From Rhabdonatronobacter sediminivivens (GTDB lineage Bacteria > Pseudomonadota > Alphaproteobacteria > Rhodobacterales > Rhodobacteraceae), in assembly GCF_013415485.1 (NCBI RefSeq), contig NZ_JACBXS010000001.1:1-64000 (forward strand): 64,000 bases of DNA. Direction: 5' to 3'. Positions 7,616 to 14,930 of the stretch are shown one piece after another. Both the position numbers and the translations under genes were made by a program. Each line of letters begins with the position of its first letter. Positions within the stretch are counted from its first letter, which is position 1. The notes below the pieces were generated by a model. It did not search any database, was not told the DNA's origin, and saw only the letters and a list, made by a program, of their open reading frames with translations.

Positions 7616-10183
7616 TCAGGCCCCATCAAGCATCCGGCCCACCATCTCGCCCATGTCGCGGCTCAGTTGCGGATGCGCGCGGATGCGCTCCAACTCGGCC
7701 CGGATCAGCGCCTGACGCTCAGGGCCATAGCGGCGCCAGGTTTCAAACGCGGTGGACTGGCGCGCGGCGGCCTGCGGGTTCAGCCCGTCCAGCCGGATCA
7801 GCCAGTCGGCCAGGAACCGGTATCCGGCGCCCGAGGCATGGTGGAACCCCGCCGGGTTCATCGCCAGCGCCCCCACCACCGACCGGAAGCGGTTGGGGTT
7901 CTTCACGTCGAAATCCGGATGCGCGGCCAGGGCTGTGGCCACATCGGCAGCGGCATCCGGGGCTGCATGGAGGACCTGCTGGGTAAACCATTTGTCCAGC
8001 ACCAGCCGGTCACCCTTCCAGCGGCGATAGAACCGCGCCGTTTCCTCCTGCCCTGCGCCGACGGACAGCAGCGCGCCCCAGGCGCCCAGCGCCTCGGTCA
8101 TGTTGTCGGCATCGGCAAACAGCGCCTGCGCGCGGGCGCCCCCGTCCAGCCGGGTCAGCAGCGACAGCGCCCGCAGGCGCAGCGCGCGGCGGCCAGCGGC
8201 GGCGGCATCGGGGCTATAGGGGCCGGGGGTGTCCATGGCGGCAAAGGTCGTGGCGAGGGGATCGGCCAGCGCCTCGGCCATGGCCTGCATCAGGGTTTCG
8301 CGGGCGGTGCGGATGGCCTCGGGGTCGGGGGTGTGGCCGGCCTCGAACAGCGATTGCGCCAGATCCTCCTGCCCCGGCAGGCCCAGGGCAAAGGCACGAA
8401 AGGCCGGATCCAGCGCCTCATCGCGCAACAGCCTGTCCAGCGACGAGAGGTATTCCGGCCCGGGCCGCGCGCCATTCAGGATCATGGCGTGCAGGATGTC
8501 GCGGGCCAGATCATGCCCGGCTTCCCAGCGGGCCACGGGGTCGGTGTCATGGGCCAGCAGATGGGCGCGGGTTTCGCCCTCCAGCCGGTGTTCGACGATC
8601 ACCGGGGCCGAGGCGCCGCGCAGCAGCGACACCGCCGGGCGCGCCGCCAGCCCCTCGAACCGGAAGCTCTGTTCAGGCTGCGACAGTTCCAGCACCTGCG
8701 TCGGCACCACTTCGGCGCCATCGGCGCCAATGAGGCCCATGGCCACGGGGATCAGCAGCGGCGCCTTATCGGGCTGGCCGGGCGTGGGCGGGGTGTGCTG
8801 CGCAAGCCGCAGCGTCAGGGTGCTGCCGTCCCACTCCTCCTGAACCTTCAGCCGGGGCGTGCCCGCCTGTTCATACCAGCGGCGGAATTGCGACAGGTCC
8901 CGCCCGGTGGCATCCTGAAACACCGCCACCCAGTCGTCGATGGTGGCCGCCTGCCCGTCATGGCGCGCGAAATACAGCTTCAGCGCCTTGGCATAGCCTT
9001 CAGGCCCCACCAGCAGATGCAGCATCCGGATCAGCTCCGCCCCTTTTTCATAGACGGTGGCGGTGTAGAAATTGTTGATCTCAACGTAGCTGGCGGGCTG
9101 GACCGGGTGGGCGAGCGGCCCGGCATCCTCGCGGAATTGCCGCGCGCGCAGCGTCAGCACATCGCCGATACGCTGGACGGGCGCCGAGCGCATGTCGGCC
9201 ATGAACTGCTGGTCGCGAAAGACCGTCAGCCCCTCTTTGAGCGAAAGCTGAAACCAGTCGCGGCAGGTGATGCGGTTGCCGGTCCAGTTGTGGAAATACT
9301 CATGCGCGATGATGCGTTCGATATTGGCGAAATCGGCGTCGGTGGCGCTTTCGGGATCGGCCAGAACGTAGCGCGAGTTGAAGATGTTGAGGCCCTTGTT
9401 CTCCATCGCGCCCATGTTGAAGTCATCGACGGCGACGATGTTGAACACATCCAGATCATAGGCCAGGCCATAGACCTCCTCATCCCAGCGCATGGAGCGT
9501 TTGAGCGCATCCATCGCATAGGCGGTGCGGTGCTCATCGCCCTTGCGCACCCAGATGTAAAGCGCCACGTCGCGCCCCTCGGACGTAACAAACCGGTCCG
9601 AGGTCGCCACCAGATCGCCCGCCACCAGCGCGAACAGATAGCTGGGTTTCGGGTGCGGATCATCCCATTCGGCCCAGCCCGGCCCGCTGGCCACAGGGTT
9701 GCCGTTGGACAGCAGCACCGGCAGGTCGCTTTCGACGCGCACCCGGAACGGTGCCATCACATCGGGGCGGTCAGGGTAGAAGGTGATGCGGCGAAAGCCC
9801 TCGGCCTCGCATTGAGTACAATACATGCCGCGCGACATATAGAGGCCCTCCAGCGCGGTATTGGTCTTGGGGGCGATCTCGACCTCGGCCTCCCAGTCGA
9901 AGGCGGCGGCGGGCAGCATGGCGGCGGACAGAGTCAGGCCGGTGGCATCGGGGGTCAGATCGACCGGCGCACCGTCGATGGCCGCGCCAACCAGCCGCAG
10001 CCCCTCGCCATCCAGCCGCAGGTCCTGGCCCGGGGCGGCATCGGGGTTGGGGCGAAAGCGCACGCGTGAAAGCACGCGCGTGGCCTGCGGGTCCAGGCGG
10101 AAGGTCAGCGTCACCTGCTCCACCAGCCAGGGCGGGGCGGTATAATCCTTCAGATGCACGGGCTGGGGCTGGCTGTCCTTCAT
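7616..10183 (-). CDS. pepN: Aminopeptidase N (M1 family)
   Basis: An 855-residue zinc metallopeptidase that removes N-terminal residues from peptides in the cytoplasm. The substrate-binding GAMEN motif (NMGAMENKGL) is followed by the zinc site HEYFHNWTGNRI and KEGLTVFRDQ, in the order and spacing of the E. coli-type M1 enzymes. The length matches that family (about 850-880). The start at 10183 has a GAGGA ribosome site. It is convergent with the Rrf2 gene (3 bp apart) and divergent from the retropepsin-like gene. It appears to be a single-gene housekeeping unit. Confidence 0.96.
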   Translation of the reverse strand: MKDSQPQPVHLKDYTAPPWLVEQVTLTFRLDPQATRVLSRVRFRPNPDAAPGQDLRLDGEGLRLVGAAIDGAPVDLTPDATGLTLSAAMLPAAAFDWEAEVEIAPKTNTALEGLYMSRGMYCTQCEAEGFRRITFYPDRPDVMAPFRVRVESDLPVLLSNGNPVASGPGWAEWDDPHPKPSYLFALVAGDLVATSDRFVTSEGRDVALYIWVRKGDEHRTAYAMDALKRSMRWDEEVYGLAYDLDVFNIVAVDDFNMGAMENKGLNIFNSRYVLADPESATDADFANIERIIAHEYFHNWTGNRITCRDWFQLSLKEGLTVFRDQQFMADMRSAPVQRIGDVLTLRARQFREDAGPLAHPVQPASYVEINNFYTATVYEKGAELIRMLHLLVGPEGYAKALKLYFARHDGQAATIDDWVAVFQDATGRDLSQFRRWYEQAGTPRLKVQEEWDGSTLTLRLAQHTPPTPGQPDKAPLLIPVAMGLIGADGAEVVPTQVLELSQPEQSFRFEGLAARPAVSLLRGASAPVIVEHRLEGETRAHLLAHDTDPVARWEAGHDLARDILHAMILNGARPGPEYLSSLDRLLRDEALDPAFRAFALGLPGQEDLAQSLFEAGHTPDPEAIRTARETLMQAMAEALADPLATTFAAMDTPGPYSPDAAAAGRRALRLRALSLLTRLDGGARAQALFADADNMTEALGAWGALLSVGAGQEETARFYRRWKGDRLVLDKWFTQQVLHAAPDAAADVATALAAHPDFDVKNPNRFRSVVGALAMNPAGFHHASGAGYRFLADWLIRLDGLNPQAAARQSTAFETWRRYGPERQALIRAELERIRAHPQLSRDMGEMVGRMLDGA

Positions 10184-10318
10184 GGCGTTCCTCGGGGTTG
10201 ATATGGGCCAGACCTAGACCGGATTTCGCCCGAAGGCAAAGGCCGCGCGCGGCGCAGGGTGACAGGGGGTATCCGCGCGCCTACATATGGATCAGTCAGC
10301 AAGATCAGGAGCCGGGCC

Positions 10319-10906
10319 ATGCAGGGCGGTGACATTGCCAGCATCTTCTACCTCACGCTGCTGGGCGGCGCGTTGCTGGCGTATCTGCTGATCAGCAGCC
10401 GCGAAGGCCTGAGCACCATGCTGCGCCATGCGGTGCTGTGGGGGTTGATCTTCATCGGCGTCGTGGCCGCCTACGGGTTGTGGCAGGATGCCTTTCCCGA
10501 CCGCAGCGCGGCCCTGGTGACCGGCGAGGGGCAGATCAGCATCCCGCGGGCGCGGGACGGGCATTATTACCTGACGCTGGAGGTCAACCAGACGCCTGTG
10601 CGCTTCGTGGTCGATACCGGGGCGACGGATCTGGTGCTCAGCCAGCGGGATGCGGCGGCGGCCGGGCTGGACCCGGACTCGCTGGCCTATCTGGGGCAGG
10701 CCCGGACCGCCAATGGCGTGGTGCCCATTGCGCGGGTGTCGCTGGATCAGGTGGTCCTGGCCGAGGGCGATCTGCGGATCGAGGACCAGCGCGTTTCAGC
10801 CTTTGTCAATCAGGGCGAGCTGGACATGTCGCTTCTGGGCATGGGCTATCTGGAGCGGTTCGCGCGGATCGAGATTGCCAGCGGTCGGCTGATCCTGACC
10901 CGCTGA
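10319..10906 (+). CDS. Retropepsin-like clan AA aspartic protease, membrane anchored (TIGR02281 type)
   Basis: A 195-residue protein with two N-terminal hydrophobic segments (about residues 7-25 and 36-56) followed by a single retropepsin-like domain. The catalytic motif is FVVDTGATDLVLS; a flap-like HYYLTLEVNQTPVRF precedes it and the family's LDMSLLGMGYLERF block follows. Such proteins have one Asp and are expected to act as dimers; substrates are unknown. The ATG at 10319 is supported by AGGAG 7 nt upstream. The gene stands alone between divergent pepN and the DUF1127 unit. Confidence 0.85.
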   Translation: MQGGDIASIFYLTLLGGALLAYLLISSREGLSTMLRHAVLWGLIFIGVVAAYGLWQDAFPDRSAALVTGEGQISIPRARDGHYYLTLEVNQTPVRFVVDTGATDLVLSQRDAAAAGLDPDSLAYLGQARTANGVVPIARVSLDQVVLAEGDLRIEDQRVSAFVNQGELDMSLLGMGYLERFARIEIASGRLILTR

Positions 10907-10972
10907 GCGGTCACGCCCCAACGCCGCCCTCCCCCCGCCTTGCCAAGGCTGCCCCAGTGCACCGAGCGGGGG

Positions 10973-10988
10973 ATGTTTGCGCAAACAT
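10973..10988. promoter_or_regulatory. Perfect 16-bp palindrome upstream of the DUF1127 gene
   Basis: ATGTTTGCGCAAACAT is fully self-complementary and lies about 104 bp upstream of the DUF1127 start. It looks like the operator of a dimeric regulator; the protein is not identifiable. Confidence 0.5.
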
Positions 10989-11018
10989 ATGCAGCTGCTG
11001 CAACCCGGCCTTTCGCGC

Positions 11019-11051
11019 ATGGGCGTTGTGCTGCGCTGCAGCACGGCCCAT
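11019..11051 (+). promoter_or_regulatory. Strong leader hairpin upstream of the DUF1127 gene
   Basis: GTGCTGC-GCT-GCAGCAC (11028-11044) is a perfect 7-bp stem, extended by ATGGGC/GCCCAT (11019-11024 and 11046-11051) across a 3/1 internal bulge. There is no U-tract, so a 5'-UTR structure is more likely than a terminator. It ends 29 bp before the AGGAG of the DUF1127 gene. Confidence 0.45.
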
Positions 11052-11091
11052 CTTTGGGGCATCCGAAGTTGATGACACAAAGGAGCCTGCC

Positions 11092-11256
11092 ATGACCACG
11101 ATCCTTGCACAGATCCAGGACCGCCTGCGCAAGCGGGCCGCTTACCGGCGCACAGTCACCGAATTGCGCAACATGCCGCTTGCCACCGCTATCGATCTGG
11201 ACCTGTATCCGGGCGATGCCGAAAAGATCGCCGCGCGCGCCGTCTACGGAGGCTGA
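11092..11256 (+). CDS. DUF1127 family small basic protein
   Basis: A 54-residue protein with the DUF1127 core (YRRTVTELRNMPLATAIDLD followed by YPGDAEKIAARAVYG). Members are short arginine-rich proteins; some in Alphaproteobacteria are stress-induced and affect RNA turnover or phosphate and carbon metabolism. AGGAG is centred about 9 nt upstream of the ATG. The upstream region has a 16-bp palindrome and a strong leader hairpin, suggesting tight regulation. The downstream gap of 28 bp has no room for the CcsR-type small RNAs that follow one DUF1127 gene in Rhodobacter. Confidence 0.85.
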   Translation: MTTILAQIQDRLRKRAAYRRTVTELRNMPLATAIDLDLYPGDAEKIAARAVYGG

Positions 11257-11284
11257 CCTCTCGGCGCGCGGGCGTCCTTGAGGC

Positions 11285-11776
11285 TCAGCCCAGCTTTTCC
11301 ATCAGGGCCTTGTGCACGCCGGGCGGCACGAACTTGCGCACATCCCCCTTCAGGCGGGCGATTTCCTTGACCAGCTTGGACGCAATGGCCTGGTGGCGGG
11401 CCTCGGCCATGAGGAACACGGTTTCAACCGAATCATCCAGCGCGCGGTTCATGCCGACCATCTGGTATTCGTATTCGAAATCCGTTACCGCGCGCAGGCC
11501 ACGGATTATGACCTGTGCGCCGACATCATGGGCACAGTCGATCAACAGGTTTTCGAACGGGTGGGCGATGATCTCGACCCCGGTGCTTTCACTCAGCGCC
11601 GCGGATTCCTGTTCGATCATGGCCACCCGTTCCTCCAGCGAGAACAGCGGCCCCTTGTCACGGTTGATTGCCACCCCGATCACCAGCCGGTCCACCAGCC
11701 GACTGGCGCGGCTGATGATATCCACATGGCCCATGGTCAACGGGTCGAACGTTCCCGGGTAAAGCCCGATGCGCAT
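11285..11776 (-). CDS. coaD: Pantetheine-phosphate adenylyltransferase
   Basis: A 163-residue nucleotidyltransferase that makes dephospho-CoA from 4'-phosphopantetheine and ATP, the penultimate step of CoA synthesis. The N-terminal YPGTFDPLTMGHVDII contains the T/HxGH motif; IIRGLRAVTDFEYEYQM and the C-terminal SSK-like segment ASKLVKEIARLKGDV are characteristic. Length is normal for the family. GAGGAGG lies just upstream of the ATG. It is followed on the same strand, 28 bp away, by the end of the convergent DUF1127 gene, and it is probably transcribed with or just after the CBS gene. Confidence 0.96.
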   Translation of the reverse strand: MRIGLYPGTFDPLTMGHVDIISRASRLVDRLVIGVAINRDKGPLFSLEERVAMIEQESAALSESTGVEIIAHPFENLLIDCAHDVGAQVIIRGLRAVTDFEYEYQMVGMNRALDDSVETVFLMAEARHQAIASKLVKEIARLKGDVRKFVPPGVHKALMEKLG

Positions 11777-11845
11777 GCTGCCCTCCTCTTCACGGCCAGC
11801 GCACGCAACAATATTGCGCCCGCAGATGCAAGAGGCGATGCGTTT

Positions 11846-12280
11846 TCAGTAGCCCATGATCATCCCGGTCAGGGCATCCTTTTCCAGCTGCAGCTCGGAC
11901 AGGCGCGCGGCGACCACATCGCCGATGGAGATGAGCGCGATCATCTTCTCGCCCTCCATCACCGGGATATGGCGGAAGCGTTTCGCGGTCATGGTCTGCA
12001 GGATCAGGTCGGCACTGTCAGCGGGTTTGCAGCCATAGACATTGCGGGTCATGATGCTGTCCACCGTATCGGCCATGCAATCCGGCCCGCGCTTGCCCAG
12101 TTCACGCACGATGTCCCGTTCGGACAGGATACCGGCGACGGTCGCACCATCGGGCGAGACCACCACGGCGCCGATGCGCTGCTTCGACAGCAGGGCGGCG
12201 GCATCGGCCAAGGTGCTGCCGGGGCGGATGGTGATCACACCACCCTCGGGCTTGGATTTGATGATCTGGCTGACAAGCAT
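11846..12280 (-). CDS. Two-CBS-domain protein
   Basis: A 144-residue protein made almost entirely of two CBS domains: LADAAALLSKQRIGAVVVSPDGATVAGILSERDIVREL in the N-terminal half and MTAKRFRHIPVMEGEKMIALISIGDVV in the C-terminal half. Such stand-alone pairs bind adenine nucleotides and act as energy or ligand sensors. No effector domain is attached. AGGAGG lies 6 nt upstream of the ATG. coaD follows after 69 bp on the same strand, so co-transcription is possible, but a functional link is not established. Confidence 0.88.
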   Translation of the reverse strand: MLVSQIIKSKPEGGVITIRPGSTLADAAALLSKQRIGAVVVSPDGATVAGILSERDIVRELGKRGPDCMADTVDSIMTRNVYGCKPADSADLILQTMTAKRFRHIPVMEGEKMIALISIGDVVAARLSELQLEKDALTGMIMGY

Positions 12281-12526
12281 GCTTTCCTCCTCGCGCAGGC
12301 TGGACCGATGGCGCCCAGAAGCCTCCTGATCAAAGCGTCAACCAAGGGACGGGGTCTGTCAAGCATTCCTGGCGCGTAGCCCTGCCCTGCGGGCGCCCTG
12401 GTGTCCAGGCAGGATCAACGGGGCGCGCGCCTTTGCGCTTCGGCACCGACAGGCCGCGATGCGGGACATTGCTGCCGCCCGTTATCCGTGCCAGCATGCG
12501 GCCCATCATGCAAAAGGCATCCTTCA

Positions 12527-12832
12527 ATGGCTGACAAGATCAACACGGAGGCCGGGCATGTGCGTCTGACGGGCCGTCTGATTTGCCGATCAGCGCGCGA
12601 TGTTGCGCTTGTGCAAGCTCACCTTCCTGAGCATCTTCACCTTACGAGAGCCGAACCGGGTTGCGTTTCCTTCAATGTGGTCCAGTCGGATGACCCCTTG
12701 ATCTGGCATGTGGAGGAATGTTTCCTCGACAAGGCAGCTTTCGAATTTCACCAGAAGCGAACCCGTGCGTCCTCATGGTGGAGCGCAACAGCGGGCATCC
12801 CCCGCGACTATGACCTATCCGGGCTGGAGTGA
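12527..12832 (+). CDS. Antibiotic biosynthesis monooxygenase (ABM) domain protein
   Basis: A 101-residue alpha-beta barrel protein of the ABM/YgiN type. Recognisable parts are VRLTGRLICRSARDVALVQAHLPEHLHLTRAEPGCVSFNVVQ, then WHVEECFLDKAAFEFHQKRT. Proteins of this family act as quinol monooxygenases or heme-degrading or detoxifying enzymes; the substrate cannot be inferred here. The ATG at 12527 begins the homologous region; its ribosome site (AAAGG) is modest. It is convergent with the hpaR-like gene. Confidence 0.75.
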   Translation: MADKINTEAGHVRLTGRLICRSARDVALVQAHLPEHLHLTRAEPGCVSFNVVQSDDPLIWHVEECFLDKAAFEFHQKRTRASSWWSATAGIPRDYDLSGLE

Positions 12833-12921
12833 CCTGCTGCAACACGGACTGATGAGAATGCGGGCCGGGCCTGTCAGGGGCTCCAAGCCGTCCGCGCGCA
12901 ACGCATCTCGGGTGGTGCGCA

Positions 12922-13428
12922 TCAGCCCGCAGCGCGGCGCGGCGCGGGCGGTTCGATTGTGGGCGTATCGGCGGTGGGCGGCATCTGCTGCACCGTGTCG
13001 CGCAGGTCATTGAGCAGATCCAGCAGCGTCTGCATCCGGTCGCGGCCAAACGCCTCCTCCAGTTCGGCGTAGGTGGCTTCCGAGGTCTTGACCACATCCT
13101 CGAACACCGCGCGCCCCGCCTCGGTCAGTTCCAGCATGTGGCGGCGGGCATCCTCGGACGGCACCGCCCGGGTCAGCCCCTTGGCGGTCAGCGTGCGAAA
13201 GATGCGCGTCAGTGACGGCGGCAGGATCACGCAGCATTCGGCCACGGTCTTGGCGTCCAGCGGCCCGGCATCGGCCAGGGCACGGATCACCCGCCATTGC
13301 GGCATGGTCAGGTCATGGTGATCGATATGCGGCTTGAACAGGCGGGTGCTGGCCTCCCGCGCGCGCAGGAGCGCGATCGGCAGAGACTGGTCGAAACGGC
13401 GCAGGGCGGGGTTCAGGTCAGATGTCAT
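12922..13428 (-). CDS. hpaR: MarR family regulator, HpaR-like
   Basis: A 168-residue winged-helix regulator. SLPIALLRAREASTRLFKPHIDHHDLTMPQWRVIRALADAG leads into the recognition helix region CVILPPSLTRIFRTLTAKGLT and the wing SEDARRHMLELTEAGR, closely matching HpaR, repressor of homoprotocatechuate degradation. No hpa catabolic genes are in the window, so the target may instead be the divergent drug-type exporter. The C-terminus is a disordered Pro-rich tail (PTADTPTIEPPAPRR). The ATG at 13428 was preferred over an upstream start because the domain begins there, although the ribosome site is weak. Confidence 0.85.
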   Translation of the reverse strand: MTSDLNPALRRFDQSLPIALLRAREASTRLFKPHIDHHDLTMPQWRVIRALADAGPLDAKTVAECCVILPPSLTRIFRTLTAKGLTRAVPSEDARRHMLELTEAGRAVFEDVVKTSEATYAELEEAFGRDRMQTLLDLLNDLRDTVQQMPPTADTPTIEPPAPRRAAG

Positions 13429-13479
13429 CCGGTCGCCTTGGGTCTGTTTCGACCGGACCCTAGCACTCGTGCCGCATTG

Positions 13480-13491
13480 TTTCAAATGAAA
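13480..13491. promoter_or_regulatory. Inverted repeat in the hpaR / MFS divergent promoter
   Basis: TTTCA-AA-TGAAA lies 52 bp upstream of the hpaR start and about 124 bp upstream of the divergent exporter gene. It is the only clear dyad in the gap and a candidate MarR-family operator. Confidence 0.35.
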
Positions 13492-13614
13492 GCGATAAGG
13501 TGGCGATTTCGCCGCAACCGGCTGTTATCCGCCGCCCCGCGCCCGGCCGCGCTTTGGGCTGGACAGTGCCCGTGATTGCATTACACTTGTGAAATAAAGC
13601 CAACTGGATTCCGC

Positions 13615-14856
13615 ATGCCCCCAAGCGATGCCACAGCCGCGCCTTTGGCGCCGGCCTCAAGCCGGTTCCTGGATCGCACCAGCCCGCCTCATGTCATCAC
13701 GCTGGTCCTGCTGGCGGGGCTGGCGGCACTGGCGATGAATGTGTTCCTGCCCTCGCTGCCGTCGATGGCCGCCTATTTTGGCACCGATTACCGGGTGATG
13801 CAGCTGTCGGTATCGCTGTATCTGGCGGTCAACGCGGTGATCCAGATCCTGATCGGCCCCATTTCGGACCGGTTCGGGCGCAGGCCCGTGCTGCTGTGGT
13901 CTTTGGGCGTGTTCGTTCTGGCCACACTGGGCACGTTGCTGGCGACCAATGCGGTGATCTTCCTGCTGTTCCGGATGCTGCAGGCGGTGGTGGTGTCGGC
14001 CATCGTGCTCAGCCGGGCCGCCATCCGCGATGTGATGGACGAGGCCGCCGCAGCCTCGCGCATCGGCTATGTGACCATGGGCATGGCGCTGGTGCCCATG
14101 GCGGCCCCGGCCGTGGGCGGGCTGCTGGACGAGGCCTTTGGCTGGCGCGGCAGTTTCATGCTGATGCTGCTGGCAGGCATGGGCGTGCTGGCGCTGACCT
14201 GGGCCGATCTGGGCGAGACCAAGCCCCGCGGCACCGGCGGCATGCGCGCGCAATTCGCGGAACTGCCAGAGCTGATGACCTCGCGCCGGTTCTGGGGGTA
14301 TTGCATCACCGCGACCCTGGCCTCGGGGGCGTTCTTTGCCTATCTGGGCGGGGCGCCCTTTGTGGGGTCGGTGGTGTTTGGCATGTCACCGGCCACGCTG
14401 GGGATCTTCTTTGGCGCCCCGGCCATTGGCTATGCCATCGGCAACTTCGTTGCGGGGCGCTACTCCATCCATGTCGGCGTGGACCGGATGGTGCTTCTTG
14501 GCTGCCTGATCTGCATGGGCGGGGTGTCAGTGATGGTGGCGCTGTTCGCCCTGGGCTTTCAGAGTCCGGGCGTATTCTTCGGCTTCTTTGTCTTTGTGGG
14601 CCTCGGCAATGGCATGGTGCTGCCCAATGCCACCTCGGGGATGATGTCGGTGCGCCCGCATCTGGCCGGAACGGCCAGCGGGATCGGCGGGGCGATCATG
14701 ATCGGCGGCGGCGCGGCGCTTTCGGCGCTGGCGGGCGCGCTGCTGACACCGGAAACCGGCGCCGCACCCCTGCTGGCGCTGCTGCTGATCACAACCGCGC
14801 TGTCGGTGGTGGCGATTGTCTATGTGATCCGGCGGGGGCGGCAACTGGGCGGCTGA
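13615..14856 (+). CDS. Bcr/CflA-type multidrug efflux MFS transporter
   Basis: A 413-residue inner-membrane carrier with twelve hydrophobic segments. The A-motif GPISDRFGRRPVLLWSLGVF between helices 2 and 3 and the drug:H+ antiporter motif C-like region AAPAVGGLLDEAFGWRGSF identify the DHA1 Bcr/CflA subfamily, which exports drugs such as bicyclomycin and sulfonamides. The start at 13615 gives a short cytoplasmic N-terminus; the ribosome site is weak. It is divergent from the hpaR-like repressor gene, a common local-repressor and exporter layout. The actual substrate is unknown. Confidence 0.9.
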   Translation: MPPSDATAAPLAPASSRFLDRTSPPHVITLVLLAGLAALAMNVFLPSLPSMAAYFGTDYRVMQLSVSLYLAVNAVIQILIGPISDRFGRRPVLLWSLGVFVLATLGTLLATNAVIFLLFRMLQAVVVSAIVLSRAAIRDVMDEAAAASRIGYVTMGMALVPMAAPAVGGLLDEAFGWRGSFMLMLLAGMGVLALTWADLGETKPRGTGGMRAQFAELPELMTSRRFWGYCITATLASGAFFAYLGGAPFVGSVVFGMSPATLGIFFGAPAIGYAIGNFVAGRYSIHVGVDRMVLLGCLICMGGVSVMVALFALGFQSPGVFFGFFVFVGLGNGMVLPNATSGMMSVRPHLAGTASGIGGAIMIGGGAALSALAGALLTPETGAAPLLALLLITTALSVVAIVYVIRRGRQLGG

Positions 14857-14887
14857 CATCGAGGGCGGTTGACCTTGGCCGACAGAG

Positions 14888-14917
14888 TTTGCAAAGCTTC
14901 GCGCAGGTGTTTTCAAA
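14888..14917. promoter_or_regulatory. ScfR/RamB-type TTTGCAAA operator upstream of scfR
   Basis: TTTGCAAA at 14888-14895 and TTTTCAAA at 14910-14917 are spaced 22 bp centre to centre, two helical turns. Read on the minus strand the first site, AAGCTTTGCAAA, differs from the published RamB consensus (R-M-A-CTTTGCAAA) at one base, and PccR of Rhodobacter uses paired TTTGCAAA sites. The pair ends 13 bp before the scfR ATG, implying autorepression. Confidence 0.6.
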
Positions 14918-14930
14918 CTCGGCCCCCGCC

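Noticed and set aside
7667..10069. 800-codon open frame on the plus strand antisense to pepN
   Set aside because: It is the mirror of a strongly conserved aminopeptidase N in GC-rich DNA; no ribosome site and no recognisable protein pattern.
11257..11284. CcsR-type small RNAs downstream of the DUF1127 gene
   Set aside because: Only 28 bp separate its stop from the convergent coaD stop; no room and no CCUCCUCCC-like hairpins.
13896..14930. Very long N-terminal extension of scfR reading through the exporter gene
   Set aside because: It is out of frame with the MFS carrier, which is clearly real; family homology and the TTTGCAAA operator place the start at 14931.
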